From NCBI GenBank assembly GCA_963762575.1, contig CAVXLL010000001.1:930001-994000 (forward strand): a stretch of 64,000 nucleotides of DNA, written 5' to 3'. Origin of the DNA: AP-15 sp963762575 (GTDB lineage: Bacteria > Pseudomonadota > Alphaproteobacteria > ATCC43930 > CGMCC-115725). Shown here in pieces: positions 16,280 to 25,851 of this stretch (positions are counted from its first letter, which is position 1; the number at the start of each line of letters is the position of its first letter). The translations under genes were made by a program, and so were the position numbers. The notes below the pieces were generated by a model. It was not told the DNA's origin. It searched no databases and was given only the letters and a program-made list of their open reading frames with translations.

Positions 16280-17626
16280 TCAGGAAAATTTTAAGAAATT
16301 TGTAGGCGTTGCCGGGTTGTGGAAATGAACGCCGCTGGTTTGGGCAATGGCAAACCCTCTCCCGCCGAAAGAGACAAGAACGCGGCGCAATATCATGCTT
16401 AAAAGCACGATCAGCACCGCCGGGCCGATGCCCGGAAGACTGCCGAACGGTATACCGTCGGGTGGGTCTCTAAAGATTACGAGGAGCGCCAAGACTACGC
16501 CGAACACCCCGAGCAGAATAGTTTGCTCACCCCTCAGCAATCCGCAGCGCATCTGATCTCTTGCAAGAAAGGCGACCGGGATCGCGATTGCCGCCATATC
16601 ATAGGCGAACGCATAAGGCGAGGCGAGCAGCGCCGCAGCCGACAATATTGCGGCTTTTAGTGCATACCGCGTCGGCGAACGCCAGACAAGCCAAACGATA
16701 AGAGCGGCACACAACGCGACAACGGCTTGGCCGACCCAAGCCAGCGCCGTGCCGCCGTGCAGATATTGGATCAACCCGTAGACCGTCTGGAGATATCCCC
16801 AATTTGCTACGGCGTCGGGTAGCCGGCCCGCATCGAGGACTACGCCGAATTGTTGAAGAAGACCTCGGGGAAATGCTTTCCAGGCGGACACACCGAACGC
16901 GACGACCGAGGCACCGGCCAGCAGAATGACCGTCGCAACCGCACTCGCGACCGCGCGCCACTCCTTCGCGGCGGCAAGGGCCACAGGAACTAGGATACCG
17001 AATTGGGGCTTGTAGGTCAGGCACCCGATAAAGACACCCGCCAGAACCGGCTGGCGCTCGAGAAACAGCAGCGACGCGCCGAGCAGCGAAGCAGTCAGGA
17101 ACGCGGTTTGCCCAGGCATGATATTCCACGCCGTGAACGGCGACGCCAGCACCAGAGGGATCGCCGGCGATCGCCGGACGATCAGATATACTGTAGTTAT
17201 ACAGCCGAGTAGAGTTATGGATGTCCAGGTTACGAATGCCCAAAAATAGGGCAGTAAGCCGAAGGGCGCCAATATCAGGGAGAAGGTGGGCGGATAAGGC
17301 CAATTTGGATAAAGGAATTTCTGCTCTCCCAATAGCGCCGTCTGAATCTTCACGAATTCGGCCGGGTCATAGAGCGCGGCGACATCTCCATGCAGAGCCT
17401 GCACTCCGACGACCCAGGCGTCCGTGAAATCGGTGTAGAGCGGCGCGCCCGTGCTGCTGACGATCCAGCCCCCGCCGCGAAAGACATGGATGAAAACGAC
17501 AGAATAAACTACCGCGATACCAAAGCTATACGCCCGCAATCGCCAAGCCGCGAAGATGCCGAGCAGGCGCGGAGGTTGTCGATCGAAAAGAGGCGCGGGG
17601 CTCAAATTGATACCATTCCTTTTCAC
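16280..17626 (-). CDS. GT87/DUF2029-type membrane glycosyltransferase
   Basis: The 448-residue polytopic protein shows the GT87 pattern: a first helix, a periplasmic loop with T-D-F-T-D-A-W-V-V-G and A-A-L-Y-D-P-A-E-F, then P-N-W-P-Y-P-P-T-F near residue 105, L-L-P-Y-F-W-A-F, and Y-K-P-Q-F-G-I-L in the centre. GT87 enzymes transfer mannose or arabinose-type sugars from polyprenyl donors on the periplasmic side. It is the last of three tandem homologues (with 17793-19172 and 19211-20432) sharing F-L-E-R-x-P-x-L-A/S-G and Y/F-K-P-Q/H motifs. Confidence 0.8.
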   Translation of the reverse strand: MKRNGINLSPAPLFDRQPPRLLGIFAAWRLRAYSFGIAVVYSVVFIHVFRGGGWIVSSTGAPLYTDFTDAWVVGVQALHGDVAALYDPAEFVKIQTALLGEQKFLYPNWPYPPTFSLILAPFGLLPYFWAFVTWTSITLLGCITTVYLIVRRSPAIPLVLASPFTAWNIMPGQTAFLTASLLGASLLFLERQPVLAGVFIGCLTYKPQFGILVPVALAAAKEWRAVASAVATVILLAGASVVAFGVSAWKAFPRGLLQQFGVVLDAGRLPDAVANWGYLQTVYGLIQYLHGGTALAWVGQAVVALCAALIVWLVWRSPTRYALKAAILSAAALLASPYAFAYDMAAIAIPVAFLARDQMRCGLLRGEQTILLGVFGVVLALLVIFRDPPDGIPFGSLPGIGPAVLIVLLSMILRRVLVSFGGRGFAIAQTSGVHFHNPATPTNFLKFS

Positions 17627-17792
17627 GTTATACTGCCCTTACGAGCGATCGACACGAACCAGATAAATCGAGGAAATTCGTTGCTGGCCCGATTCGGCGC
17701 TCGCCGAAAAAGAGCCGCTTCGAGCGTTTCAGTTTAAGCTCGCAGGAAGATGATCGAGCCGGGTGCGCGGCTTTCGATTTTTTCTTGATCAA
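17627..17792. other. spacer between two GT87-like genes
   Basis: A 166-base spacer with no gene, strong hairpin or repeat. It may contain a promoter for the downstream minus-strand gene. Confidence 0.3.
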
Positions 17793-19172
17793 TCACTGCT
17801 TTCCAGATCTAGCCTCCGCGAATCCGCTTCCACCATTAGATGCACCTAAAACCAGCGTAGGGAAGCAACCATTAATACTTCCGCGAAATTGAACGCGTCG
17901 AACGATCACGACGAGTAGAGTAGCGATGCAAATCGGTGCGAGGAGTAGGTGCGTATGCATACCCACGACGCGCGAGACAAACGGCGCCAGAAAAGCAGCC
18001 ACAAGTATGGTGCGCTCATAGGGCAGAGCCGTCTCGGTCACCCCGCGCGCGAGCCAGGCGATCGCCGGCGCCAGCAGCATCAGGTCATAATCGAAAATGA
18101 AAGCTGTCGAGAGCGGCGTCGCGGCCATCAGTGCGGCGTTCTTCATGTCCGGGTCGCCCGTGGGCCGCCGCCAGACCCAGACGACCGTCGCGGCAGCGCC
18201 GAGTGCGACAAGCGCCTGCAGGCCGTAGGCGGCAAGCATTGGAAAACCGAGAAGCCGTGCCGCGGCGAAAACCGATTGCATCTTATAATATTGACCAAAG
18301 CCCAAACCATCCTCGAGCAGGCTCCGGCTGAGCATCGTGCTGGCGAGGAAATCCGCCCACGCGCCGGTGCCGAAAAAAACCACTGATACCACTGCGAAAA
18401 GGATGGTTGTAAGCGCCGCTACGACGACCGCCCGCCAGTGCCCGCCGGCGACGAGAGCGATTGGCAGCAGCAGACCGAGCTGCGGCTTGAATGTTAGAAG
18501 ACCAAACAAGATGCCGGCTAGAACGGGGCGGCGGGGAAGCTGGAGCAATCCCCAGCAAAAGAGGCTTGTCGTCAGGAACGAGTTCTGGCCATGTGTCGCA
18601 GTCCAAAGCACGGCAGGGAATGCAAGGCCGACCCAGAGGGTTAGCGGCCTTGGGAAGATCCGCCACAATGCCGTCAGATATCCGGCGAGCCCGAGCGCGA
18701 TCCAGGCGGCCAGCGACCCCAGATAGGGCAGCAACGCTAGCGGGTAGGCGATGAGGAGGGCTGGCGGCGGATAGAGCCAGGGGTAAAAATCCGGAGTTGC
18801 GGGCTGCGTGACAGCTTTTTCCAGGGCAAAAAAAGCGGCAGGTTTATAGATCGCGCTCTGCTCACCGCTGAACAGAGCGTGGGACGCGGTCCACAGCCTG
18901 AGAAAATCCGTGCCGACAGGCCGGCCCATGGGGTCGGCCATGCCGTGCCCGCTCAGCACCCACGTAATCACCGCGACCGTGCCGCCAATCAGAGCCGTCG
19001 AGTACCCGATTATGCGGCCTCGCGTCAGCCACGGCGCATCACGCAGAAACGCGAGAAATGACTGCCACATGCGGATGCCGGTAGCGGACGAGGCGGCAGC
19101 GTAGCTTTCCAATATTTTGGGTACTCCACTATTTCCAATTTTTACCTTATTTGGCTCGCCGGATTCTTGCAC
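17793..19172 (-). CDS. GT87/DUF2029-type membrane glycosyltransferase
   Basis: The 459-residue protein has about ten membrane segments. Motifs shared with its neighbours include G-T-D-F-L-R-L-W-T-A near residue 85, A-I-Y-K-P-A-A-F, P-W-L-Y-P-P-P-A-L-L-I-A-Y-P, H-G-Q-N-S-F-L-T-T, R-R-P-V-L-A-G-I-L-F-G and F-K-P-Q-L-G-L-L-L-P, the canonical DUF2029 set. The start is uncertain: GTG 19172 gives a 34-residue polar extension, and ATG 19070 gives a start close to the first helix. It lies between two homologues on the same strand. Confidence 0.82.
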   Translation of the reverse strand: MQESGEPNKVKIGNSGVPKILESYAAASSATGIRMWQSFLAFLRDAPWLTRGRIIGYSTALIGGTVAVITWVLSGHGMADPMGRPVGTDFLRLWTASHALFSGEQSAIYKPAAFFALEKAVTQPATPDFYPWLYPPPALLIAYPLALLPYLGSLAAWIALGLAGYLTALWRIFPRPLTLWVGLAFPAVLWTATHGQNSFLTTSLFCWGLLQLPRRPVLAGILFGLLTFKPQLGLLLPIALVAGGHWRAVVVAALTTILFAVVSVVFFGTGAWADFLASTMLSRSLLEDGLGFGQYYKMQSVFAAARLLGFPMLAAYGLQALVALGAAATVVWVWRRPTGDPDMKNAALMAATPLSTAFIFDYDLMLLAPAIAWLARGVTETALPYERTILVAAFLAPFVSRVVGMHTHLLLAPICIATLLVVIVRRVQFRGSINGCFPTLVLGASNGGSGFAEARSGKQ

Positions 19173-19210
19173 TCTATGACGCCCTACGGAGGGGGGCGGT
19201 ACAGCTAAAG

Positions 19211-20432
19211 TTAATCGCCAGCGATCGCCTGCGTCTCAAAATTATTGGTTGCCGCGCTAACGAGGGTTCGGTCGAGCCTAAGAGATGCGACAATCCGTCG
19301 AGCAGCAAGAAAAAAGAGAGCGGCGCAGACAACGGGGCCGATCGGCACCTGCACAAGGAAGAGCGCAGCATAGCATATAAGAATTACTGTTCGCTCGCCG
19401 GGGAGAAAACCGCGCGACATGGCATCGCGAACGAGAAAGGCGACGGCGATGGAGAGAATGCAAAGATCGTAAAAGAGGATGTAGGGCGGCACCATTACTG
19501 ATCCGATGCACAGAACCGCTGCCTTCAATGAAAATGGGATGGGCTTGGCCCAAACGACCCAAACCGTCAGCGCGACGATGGCGGCAACGATCAGGTGCCC
19601 GCCCCATGAAACCCCTCCGCTCGTCTCTGCCCAACGAAGCAAACCAAAAACCGAATGCAGGGCGAGCGGGACTGCAGCGTCCGGGCTCAAAGTTGATTGG
19701 CGGTCGAGGAGTGTGTGAAAAAAAGACGCCCAGCCTTCGAAACCAAAGGCGAACGACGCCGCGATCCCGAGGATCACCGTCACGACCGTCGCGCTCGCGA
19801 GGGCTCGCCAATTCCGGGACGCCAGAAGCGCGAGCGGAAACAATACGCCGATATGCGGCTTGTAGCTGAGGAGGCCCAAGAATATTCCGGAGAGCCGCGG
19901 GCGCCGTTCTAAAAAAGCGAGCGAAAAGCCGACCAGCGCAGCGGTGATAAATGCGTTGTGCCCGAAGTCGGCATTTACCGCCACGCAAAAGGGAGTCATC
20001 GCGGCAATCACCGCCGCTCGGCGAGGAAGTATCGTGTATACGGCTGTACCATAAAGCAAGAGAGTAGCCAGAATCCATGCCGCGAAAGCGACCAAGTAAG
20101 GCATGAATCCCAGGAAATAGGTCACAAACAGGTAGGTCGGCGGGTATACGTACGGAGTAACCCAAGGGCAGTTGCCATGGCCAAACAGCGCCATCTGTGC
20201 AGCTGAAAACGTCGAATAATCGAAAATTTGGGCAGAATTTCCCGATACCGCGAACTTGCTGCTCAACCACATCCAGCCGAAGTCGACACATCTCAGCTTG
20301 CCGTCGGGAAGAATTGCCCATTGCCCGTGGACCAGCCGCCACGCCAGGGAAAGCGCGTAGGCGACCGCGACGCCAAGCCCATAAAATCTGATGCGCCGCT
20401 CGGTGAAGATCCGGTCTTCGATCTTCGCCCAT
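19211..20432 (-). CDS. GT87/DUF2029-type membrane glycosyltransferase (probable frameshift at start)
   Basis: From ATG 20272 a 353-residue frame reads through the GT87 core: V-Y-P-P-T-Y-L-F-V, F-G-H-N-A-F-I-T-A, F-L-E-R-R-P-R-L-S-G-I-F-L-G and Y-K-P-H-I-G-V-L. The conserved N-terminal helix lies upstream in the same frame (R-I-R-F-Y-G-L-G-V-A-V-A, then V-D-F-G-W-M-W), but that frame has no start codon. Removing one base near 20425 joins it to ATG 20432, giving M-G-K-I-E-D-R. I therefore take 20432 as the start. The gene is about 407 residues and is the first of the three tandem GT87 genes. Confidence 0.65.
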
Positions 20433-20559
20433 CTCTTTGATCGTGAGCTGATGCCGCAGCGGGGATCGCGGGACTCTTCAACGGCTGGGACCTGATCGAA
20501 GAAAGCCGAGCGCCGATACGAGCGGTGAACTTAGCGTCTGATCTTCGCTCGCGGCCATC

Positions 20560-21306
20560 TCAGATGGGTTGATCGTCTGGTTTCTTGGCAACGAGAAGAA
20601 TTGACACACCAAACGGCGACTTTAACCAAGGGGCGGTACGTATGTCAAGATAGAATATCATAGCAAATAAATGATTTAGGAAATTATTATTGAATTGACC
20701 TTCACTATCGAACTTGACACTGAAGAAATTTAAAATCTTACGCACCATCCATATCGGCGCAAAGAGTAGGTAATTGAAATAATAAAAATGAAGCGGTTGA
20801 AGACCTGCGGCTTCGATAATGTGTTTCAGCTCAAGCATGCGGTACCGACGAAAATGATGTGCAATCTCGTCTTGTCGGCCCCATAGGGATTGAAATGCTG
20901 GGACGGTGATCAGGGCGTAGCGGCCCGGTTTCAGCACACGAGCAATCTCGCGTGCGCCGGCCCCGTCGTCGTCCACGTGCTCCAGAATATCGGTCGCCAA
21001 GACGAGATCGAAGCTCGCATCCCCGAATGGAAGGGCACAAATGTTGCCCCAATGGACCTCCCCGAGGCTTTTTTCGGCGCAAAATCGAATTGCCTCGTGA
21101 CTAAGATCAAGGCCCAAAGGCTGCCGATAGCCAGCATCCGCGAGCATGCGCAGGTTGGTGCCTGTACTAGTCCCAGCGTCGAGGATACGAGCATCCTTCG
21201 GAAGGCGGAGAGCAGCGATCTCATGTCTAAAGAGCCGGCGCCGGCCGACAAACCACCAATGAGTTTGTTCGAGCTTCGCTTCGAAAGCGTAGAGCGACTT
21301 GTCCAT
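20560..21306 (-). CDS. class I SAM-dependent methyltransferase
   Basis: The 248-residue protein has motif I I-L-D-A-G-T-S-T-G-T-N near residue 42, L-G-L-D-L-S-H-E-A-I, and F-D-L-V-L-A-T-D-I-L-E-H-V-D-D-D (motif post-II). The start H-W-W-F-V-G-R-R-R-L-F is typical of methyltransferases in O-antigen and glycan clusters. The C-terminal half has a hydrophobic stretch (Y-Y-F-N-Y-L-L-F-A-P-I-W) that may touch the membrane. It is divergent from the large plus-strand glycan operon. Confidence 0.78.
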   Translation of the reverse strand: MDKSLYAFEAKLEQTHWWFVGRRRLFRHEIAALRLPKDARILDAGTSTGTNLRMLADAGYRQPLGLDLSHEAIRFCAEKSLGEVHWGNICALPFGDASFDLVLATDILEHVDDDGAGAREIARVLKPGRYALITVPAFQSLWGRQDEIAHHFRRYRMLELKHIIEAAGLQPLHFYYFNYLLFAPIWMVRKILNFFSVKFDSEGQFNNNFLNHLFAMIFYLDIRTAPWLKSPFGVSILLVAKKPDDQPI

Positions 21307-21625
21307 TGAACTCTTTCGTTGGGGGCACAGCCGAAATCGCCGAATGGCGTGCTATCCACCCGCCCGAACTCATCTTGCGCAGAATATGTAAAATAACGAT
21401 GGCGTTTTGACCCCTGTGCAGTATCTACAAACTTATTAAAAAGCGTCACGTCTTCTAACAGTTGACAAAATTAGCCAATCAATCAAATTGGTGATTGGTC
21501 GGTTGAATCGTGTACTGCTTTAGTGAAGGTTAATCTCTGTCAATTCACCCGGAGACGCTCGCCCAGGACCATCGCGGGAAGATGGGCCGTGCCTCAAGTC
21601 AACCGACTACACGCGGCGGACAGGT
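21307..21625. promoter_or_regulatory. divergent regulatory region of the glycan operon
   Basis: The 319 bases hold no gene. Near 21470 is a TTGACA-like sequence. A strong inverted repeat CCAATCA (21475-21481) and TGATTGG (21492-21498), 10 bases apart, could be an operator. The stretch 21420-21530 is markedly AT-rich. It probably drives both the methyltransferase (minus) and the operon starting at 21626 (plus). Confidence 0.4.
21475..21498. promoter_or_regulatory. inverted repeat, putative operator
   Basis: CCAATCA and its exact complement TGATTGG flank a 10-base spacer. They overlap the likely promoter of the glycan operon, a few bases after a TTGACA box. The binding protein is unknown. Confidence 0.4.
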
Positions 21626-22654
21626 ATGAGCGTCGTTAAAATCGGGCTCTGTGGTCACGGCTATTGGGGCCAGAACTTGCTGCGGACTTTTGCGGAGGAT
21701 CCGCGGTTCGAAGTCGTGGCCGTGTCCGACATCCGGGAAAGCGCGCGGGACCGGGTCCGCCGAACGAGTCCGACGATCCAGTTGTATGAGGATGGGACGG
21801 AGGTGATCGACGACCCCGAGGTGGAGGCGGTGGCGATCGCGACCCCCGCGGCCACCCACTTTTCGCTGGCGCGCCGCGCGCTCGTCCGTGGCCAGCATGT
21901 CCTCGTTGAAAAACCGATGTGCGCCAGCGTAGCAGAGGCCAAGGAACTGGTGGCGCTCGCCGACCGCAATGGCGTCACCTTGATGGTCGACCACACCTAT
22001 CTTTTCCACGGCGCGGTCGGGAAGCTGCGCCAGTTGCATCAGAACGGCGCGCTCGGCGCGGTTTCCTATTATGATTCTCTCAGGGTCAATCTCGGACTGT
22101 TCCAGCCGGACCTCAACGTCCTGTGGGACCTGGGGCCGCATGATTTCTCGATCATGGATTATCTGCTCGACGAAGATCCGCTCTACGTCGAAGCGGCGGG
22201 ATATTGCCATGTCAACCCCAGCTTGCCCGACATCGCCTATGTCACGGTTCATTTTGCTTCGAACACCATCGCGCATTTCAACCTGAGCTGGATGTCGCCG
22301 GTCAAAGTTCGCCGCATTGCCATCGGCGGGAGCAAACGGATGGCGGTGTGGGACGATCTGAACCGCGAGGAAAAGCTGAAAATCTACGACAGCGGCATCT
22401 CGTTCCAACAGGAAGAGCAGCGCAGCCACATCATGCCGAGCTACCGGATCGGCGACATCTTCGCGCCGCGCGTCTCGGATTGCGAGCCGTTGGCCGAAGT
22501 GGTGGCCCATTTCGGCAAGGTGATCGCCGGTCGGGAGCGCTCAATCATGGATGGCCGCAAGGGGTTGCGCATCATCGGCATGCTCGAGCAGGCGCAATCG
22601 TCGCTCGACGCGAGTCGGCAGACCACTACCTCGCTGCGGCAAGCAGCCGAATGA
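21626..22654 (+). CDS. Gfo/Idh/MocA-family oxidoreductase (WbpB/WlbA-like)
   Basis: The 342-residue protein has an NAD(P)-binding Rossmann start I-G-L-C-G-H-G-Y-W-G-Q-N, then V-E-K-P-M-C (the E-K-P motif at about 97) and the catalytic-type V-L-W-D-L-G-P-H-D near 168. WbpB/WlbA enzymes oxidise UDP-GlcNAcA at C3 to open the path to 3-amino sugars. The D-L-G-P-H-D block and the presence of a WbpE-like aminotransferase and WbpD-like acetyltransferase 8 kb away support that role, though this remains inference. It is the first gene of the operon, and its stop overlaps the next start (ATGA). Confidence 0.82.
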   Translation: MSVVKIGLCGHGYWGQNLLRTFAEDPRFEVVAVSDIRESARDRVRRTSPTIQLYEDGTEVIDDPEVEAVAIATPAATHFSLARRALVRGQHVLVEKPMCASVAEAKELVALADRNGVTLMVDHTYLFHGAVGKLRQLHQNGALGAVSYYDSLRVNLGLFQPDLNVLWDLGPHDFSIMDYLLDEDPLYVEAAGYCHVNPSLPDIAYVTVHFASNTIAHFNLSWMSPVKVRRIAIGGSKRMAVWDDLNREEKLKIYDSGISFQQEEQRSHIMPSYRIGDIFAPRVSDCEPLAEVVAHFGKVIAGRERSIMDGRKGLRIIGMLEQAQSSLDASRQTTTSLRQAAE

Positions 22655-23700
22655 CGGGCCGCTGCCTGGTCACCGGCGGGGCAGGGTTCATCGGCAGCCA
22701 CCTGGTCGACCATCTCGTGGCCGAGAACCGGCCGGTCACCGTTCTCGACGACTTCTCGGCCGGAACGCGCGCCAATCTGAGTGAGGCGCAGGGCCGGGGC
22801 GACGTGCGGATCGTGCGGGGCTCGATCCTCGACCCGCGGGCGATCGAGGCGGCGATGGCGGGAAGCGATGTCGTCTTCCATCTGGCCGTGCAGTGCGTGC
22901 GCCGCTCGCTCGGGGAGCCGTTGCACAATCACGAGGTCAACGCCACCGGAACCCTGAACGTGCTCGAAGTCGCCCGGCGGTGGCGAGTAGGGCGCTTCAT
23001 CTATTGTTCGTCGTCGGAGGTTTACGGCAATTGCGGGTGCGGGCCCCTCGCCGAAACCGCGGCCGTATGCGAACCGGCTACGGTTTACGGTGCCGCCAAG
23101 CTCGCCGGCGAACACTATGCCAAAGCCTACTGGCAGACCTACGGGTTGCCGACGATTGTCGTCCGGCCGTTCAACACTTATGGTCCGCGCGAGCACGCGA
23201 GCGGGGATTTGGCCGAAGTCATCCCCCGCTTTGTGATACGCGTGCTGAACGGGCTGCCGCCGGTGATCTTTGGCACGGGCGAAAACGGTCGGGACTTCAC
23301 CTATGTCACGGAGACCGTCCGCGGCGTCGCGCTCGCCGCTAGCTGCGACGGGTTTGTCGGCCGCGCCGTCAACATTGCGTCCGGCGAAATGGTTACGGTG
23401 CGGCAGTTGGCGGAAGCGATCGCGCGACTGTGCGGACGGCCCGGCCTTGCGCCAAGATTAATCGAGCCGCGCCCCGGCGACGTCCGGGCGCTGCATGCGG
23501 ATACCCGCCTCGCCCGCGGAACTCTCGGTTTTGCCGCCGAGGTGAACCTCGAAGAGGGCTTGCGCCGCTATATCGACTGGTTCCGCGCGACCCATCCCGA
23601 TCCTGCCGCGCTTCTGGAAGACGACATATGCAACTGGCGCCTCCCGGCAGATACCGGCGACGAGCTGCTGATGCCGGAGAGCGCGGAGATGCGCGGGTGA
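22651..23700 (+). CDS. NAD-dependent epimerase/dehydratase (nucleotide sugar)
   Basis: The 349-residue extended SDR has G-G-A-G-F-I-G-S-H-L at its N-terminus, Y-C-S-S-S-E-V-Y-G near 120, and the catalytic Y-G-A-A-K at about 147. P-F-N-T-Y-G-P-R and G-x-x-x-R-D-F-T-Y-V are typical of UDP-glucose 4-epimerase and 4,6-dehydratase relatives. A hydrophilic tail follows the normal end, after Y-I-D-W-F. ATG 22651 overlaps the previous stop; the long upstream frame is a shadow of the oxidoreductase. Confidence 0.85.
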   Translation: MTGRCLVTGGAGFIGSHLVDHLVAENRPVTVLDDFSAGTRANLSEAQGRGDVRIVRGSILDPRAIEAAMAGSDVVFHLAVQCVRRSLGEPLHNHEVNATGTLNVLEVARRWRVGRFIYCSSSEVYGNCGCGPLAETAAVCEPATVYGAAKLAGEHYAKAYWQTYGLPTIVVRPFNTYGPREHASGDLAEVIPRFVIRVLNGLPPVIFGTGENGRDFTYVTETVRGVALAASCDGFVGRAVNIASGEMVTVRQLAEAIARLCGRPGLAPRLIEPRPGDVRALHADTRLARGTLGFAAEVNLEEGLRRYIDWFRATHPDPAALLEDDICNWRLPADTGDELLMPESAEMRG

Positions 23701-24842
23701 GCGAGCCCATCGCGTTCAGCCGCCCTTGCTTTGGCGAGGCTGAAGCGGAAGCCGCCGCGGTAGTGGTGCGCAGCGGCTGGGTGGTCGGCGGGCCGCGCCT
23801 GGCGGAATTCGAGCGGCGCTTTGCGAGGCTGTGCGGCGCCGATCACGCCATCGGGGTCTCGAGTTGGACGACCGGCGCCTTTCTGGTGTTGCACGCATGG
23901 GATATCGGCCCGGGCGACGAGGTGATCGTCCCGTCTCTGACCTTTATCGCTTCGGTCAACGTCATCCGCCATGTCGGCGCAACGCCGGTCTTCGCCGAGA
24001 TCGACCCCATCACCTACACCATCGATCCCGCCGACGCCGCGCGCCGGATCACCGACCGCACCCGGGTAATCATGCCGGTCGATCAGCTCGGGCTGCCGTG
24101 CGACATCGACGCGATCGGCGCTTTGGCGGGCCGGCACGGGCTGCGGTTGCTGGACGATGCCGCCTGCGCCTTCGGCAGCTTCAACAAGGGCCGACCAGTG
24201 GGGGCGCTGGCTGATGTGACCGTATTCAGCCTGCATGCACGCAAGGTCGTCACCACCGCCGAGGGCGGCATGATCACCACCGATGATGCGGAGCTGGCCG
24301 AGCGCCTGCGTCGGTTGCGCCACCAGGGCATGTCGCTGTCCGACTATGCCCGTCATGCAGGCCCACCGACGCGGTTCGAGGGCTACCCCGAGATCGGCTA
24401 CAACCATCGCATCACCGATATTCAGGCGGCGATCGGCCTCGCCCAACTGGATCGGCTGGACTACATCCTGGAACAACGACGCGCAGTGGCCGACCGTTAC
24501 GGCGCCTGCCTTTCCGGGCACCCCGCGTTGATCGCCCCGCATGTCCCGCCGGGGCTGATTCACAATTGGCAGAGCTATCAGGTAAGGCTGCGCGAGGAGG
24601 CCGGCTTGTCGCGCAATGCCGTCATGGACCGACTTTTCGAAATGGGGATCCCGACGCGCCGCGGCGTCATGGCCTCTCATTTGGAGCCGCCCTATAGGCG
24701 GGATGCGCCTTTCCTGCCGTTGACCGAGAGCGCGGCAGCCGCGACCCTGCAACTACCGATCCACCCGGAGCTCACGCCGGAGCAGCAGGATCGGGTGCTG
24801 AACGCGCTCGACCTCGTCACGACGGAGACGGCGAGGGCCTAA
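23697..24842 (+). CDS. DegT/DnrJ/EryC1-family sugar aminotransferase
   Basis: The 381-residue PLP enzyme has V-I-V-P-S-L-T-F-I-A-S near 75, L-D-D-A-A-C-A-F-G (PLP-phosphate and ring-binding Asp) near 150, and the Schiff-base lysine in L-H-A-R-K-V-V-T-T-A-E-G-G near 177. Y-N-H-R-I-T-D-I-Q-A-A-I-G follows. These enzymes aminate keto-sugar nucleotides. GTG 23697 overlaps the epimerase stop (GTGA), which decides the start. It is distinct from the broken second aminotransferase at 31147-32286. Confidence 0.85.
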   Translation: MSEPIAFSRPCFGEAEAEAAAVVVRSGWVVGGPRLAEFERRFARLCGADHAIGVSSWTTGAFLVLHAWDIGPGDEVIVPSLTFIASVNVIRHVGATPVFAEIDPITYTIDPADAARRITDRTRVIMPVDQLGLPCDIDAIGALAGRHGLRLLDDAACAFGSFNKGRPVGALADVTVFSLHARKVVTTAEGGMITTDDAELAERLRRLRHQGMSLSDYARHAGPPTRFEGYPEIGYNHRITDIQAAIGLAQLDRLDYILEQRRAVADRYGACLSGHPALIAPHVPPGLIHNWQSYQVRLREEAGLSRNAVMDRLFEMGIPTRRGVMASHLEPPYRRDAPFLPLTESAAAATLQLPIHPELTPEQQDRVLNALDLVTTETARA

Positions 24843-24846
24843 TCCG

Positions 24847-25851
24847 ATGCTTCGTGCTCTCCACCCGGTTCCCGGTGCGGTGACGGCGCCCCGCGCCTGG
24901 CGGATGCCCGGTCTGGCGCGCGGCAAATTGGTCTTCGCGGCGCGCTGGTTGGTGACCGTGCTGGCGTTCTGGGTGGTCCTCCGCTCTATCCATCTTGGCG
25001 CTGTCTTTGATCTGATCGGCCGCGCCGCGCCGCTGGCTCTCGGCGTCGCCGGCCTGGTTGTTGTGGCGCAGTTCGCCTTCTTGGTGTGGCGCTGGCAACT
25101 CGTCATCCGAATCCTGGGCGGCAAGGCTGTCGGGTTCGGCCCTTTGGCAACTCTCCTGGGCCACAGTTTCTTGGTAGGCCAGGTGCTGCCGTCCTCCGTG
25201 GGGGGAGATGTGGCGCGGACCGTGCTGCTTGCGCGGGTAACCGGAGCGGCCCTTGCCGCACGGTCCGTTATTTGCGACCGTCTGCTCGGGTTCGCCTGCC
25301 TGGCCCTTCTCGTCGTTCCGGCCCTCCTGGTAATCGCCAAAGAGGCCGGCGGCCTCACGACCTTTCTCGCGCTGACCATTGCGGCCATGGGGACATTGGC
25401 GGCCGTCGCGCTGATCTTGGCGCTTCCTTCGCTCTGCTTCGCCTTTCCTTGGCTTGGAAGCCATCTCGCGATCGTCGCGGGCGACATGCGCAACAGCCTG
25501 CGCTCCGGGAAAGCGGTGGCGCTCGGACTGGGCTCCGCTCTTTTTGGGGCGCTGCTGATCTACATTTTCGGGTTGGCCATCGGCGCCGATCTGCGGGCGC
25601 TCGACTGCGTGGTTCTGGTGCCGCCGGCCCTGCTGGTCGCGGCCCTGCCAATTTCGCTGGGCGGGTGGGGCATACGCGAGGGAGCTTTGGTCGCCGCCTT
25701 CAGCCTTGTCCGGGCCGATCCGGCGGGAGTAGCGGCGACCTCGGTGATGTTCGGACTGACCGCACCGCTGGTCGGCGGTATCGTAGCGGTCGCCTCGTTG
25801 TTTGCCAGGTGGCGCGATACTCTGCCGCAGGAAGCTCGCGATGGCGGGTGA
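24847..25851 (+). CDS. lysylphosphatidylglycerol synthase-type flippase-like membrane protein
   Basis: The 334-residue protein has eight to nine helices and the family's markers: L-L-G-H-S-F-L-V-G-Q-V-L-P-S-S-V-G-G-D near residue 100 (the conserved G-x-x-x-P..x-G-G-D loop), R-x-x-x-D-R-L-L-G near 140 and I-S-L-G-G-W-G-I-R-E-G-A near 265. Members include the flippase half of MprF and many membrane proteins in glycan clusters that may move lipid-linked intermediates. It lies 4 bases after the aminotransferase. Confidence 0.8.
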   Translation: MLRALHPVPGAVTAPRAWRMPGLARGKLVFAARWLVTVLAFWVVLRSIHLGAVFDLIGRAAPLALGVAGLVVVAQFAFLVWRWQLVIRILGGKAVGFGPLATLLGHSFLVGQVLPSSVGGDVARTVLLARVTGAALAARSVICDRLLGFACLALLVVPALLVIAKEAGGLTTFLALTIAAMGTLAAVALILALPSLCFAFPWLGSHLAIVAGDMRNSLRSGKAVALGLGSALFGALLIYIFGLAIGADLRALDCVVLVPPALLVAALPISLGGWGIREGALVAAFSLVRADPAGVAATSVMFGLTAPLVGGIVAVASLFARWRDTLPQEARDGG

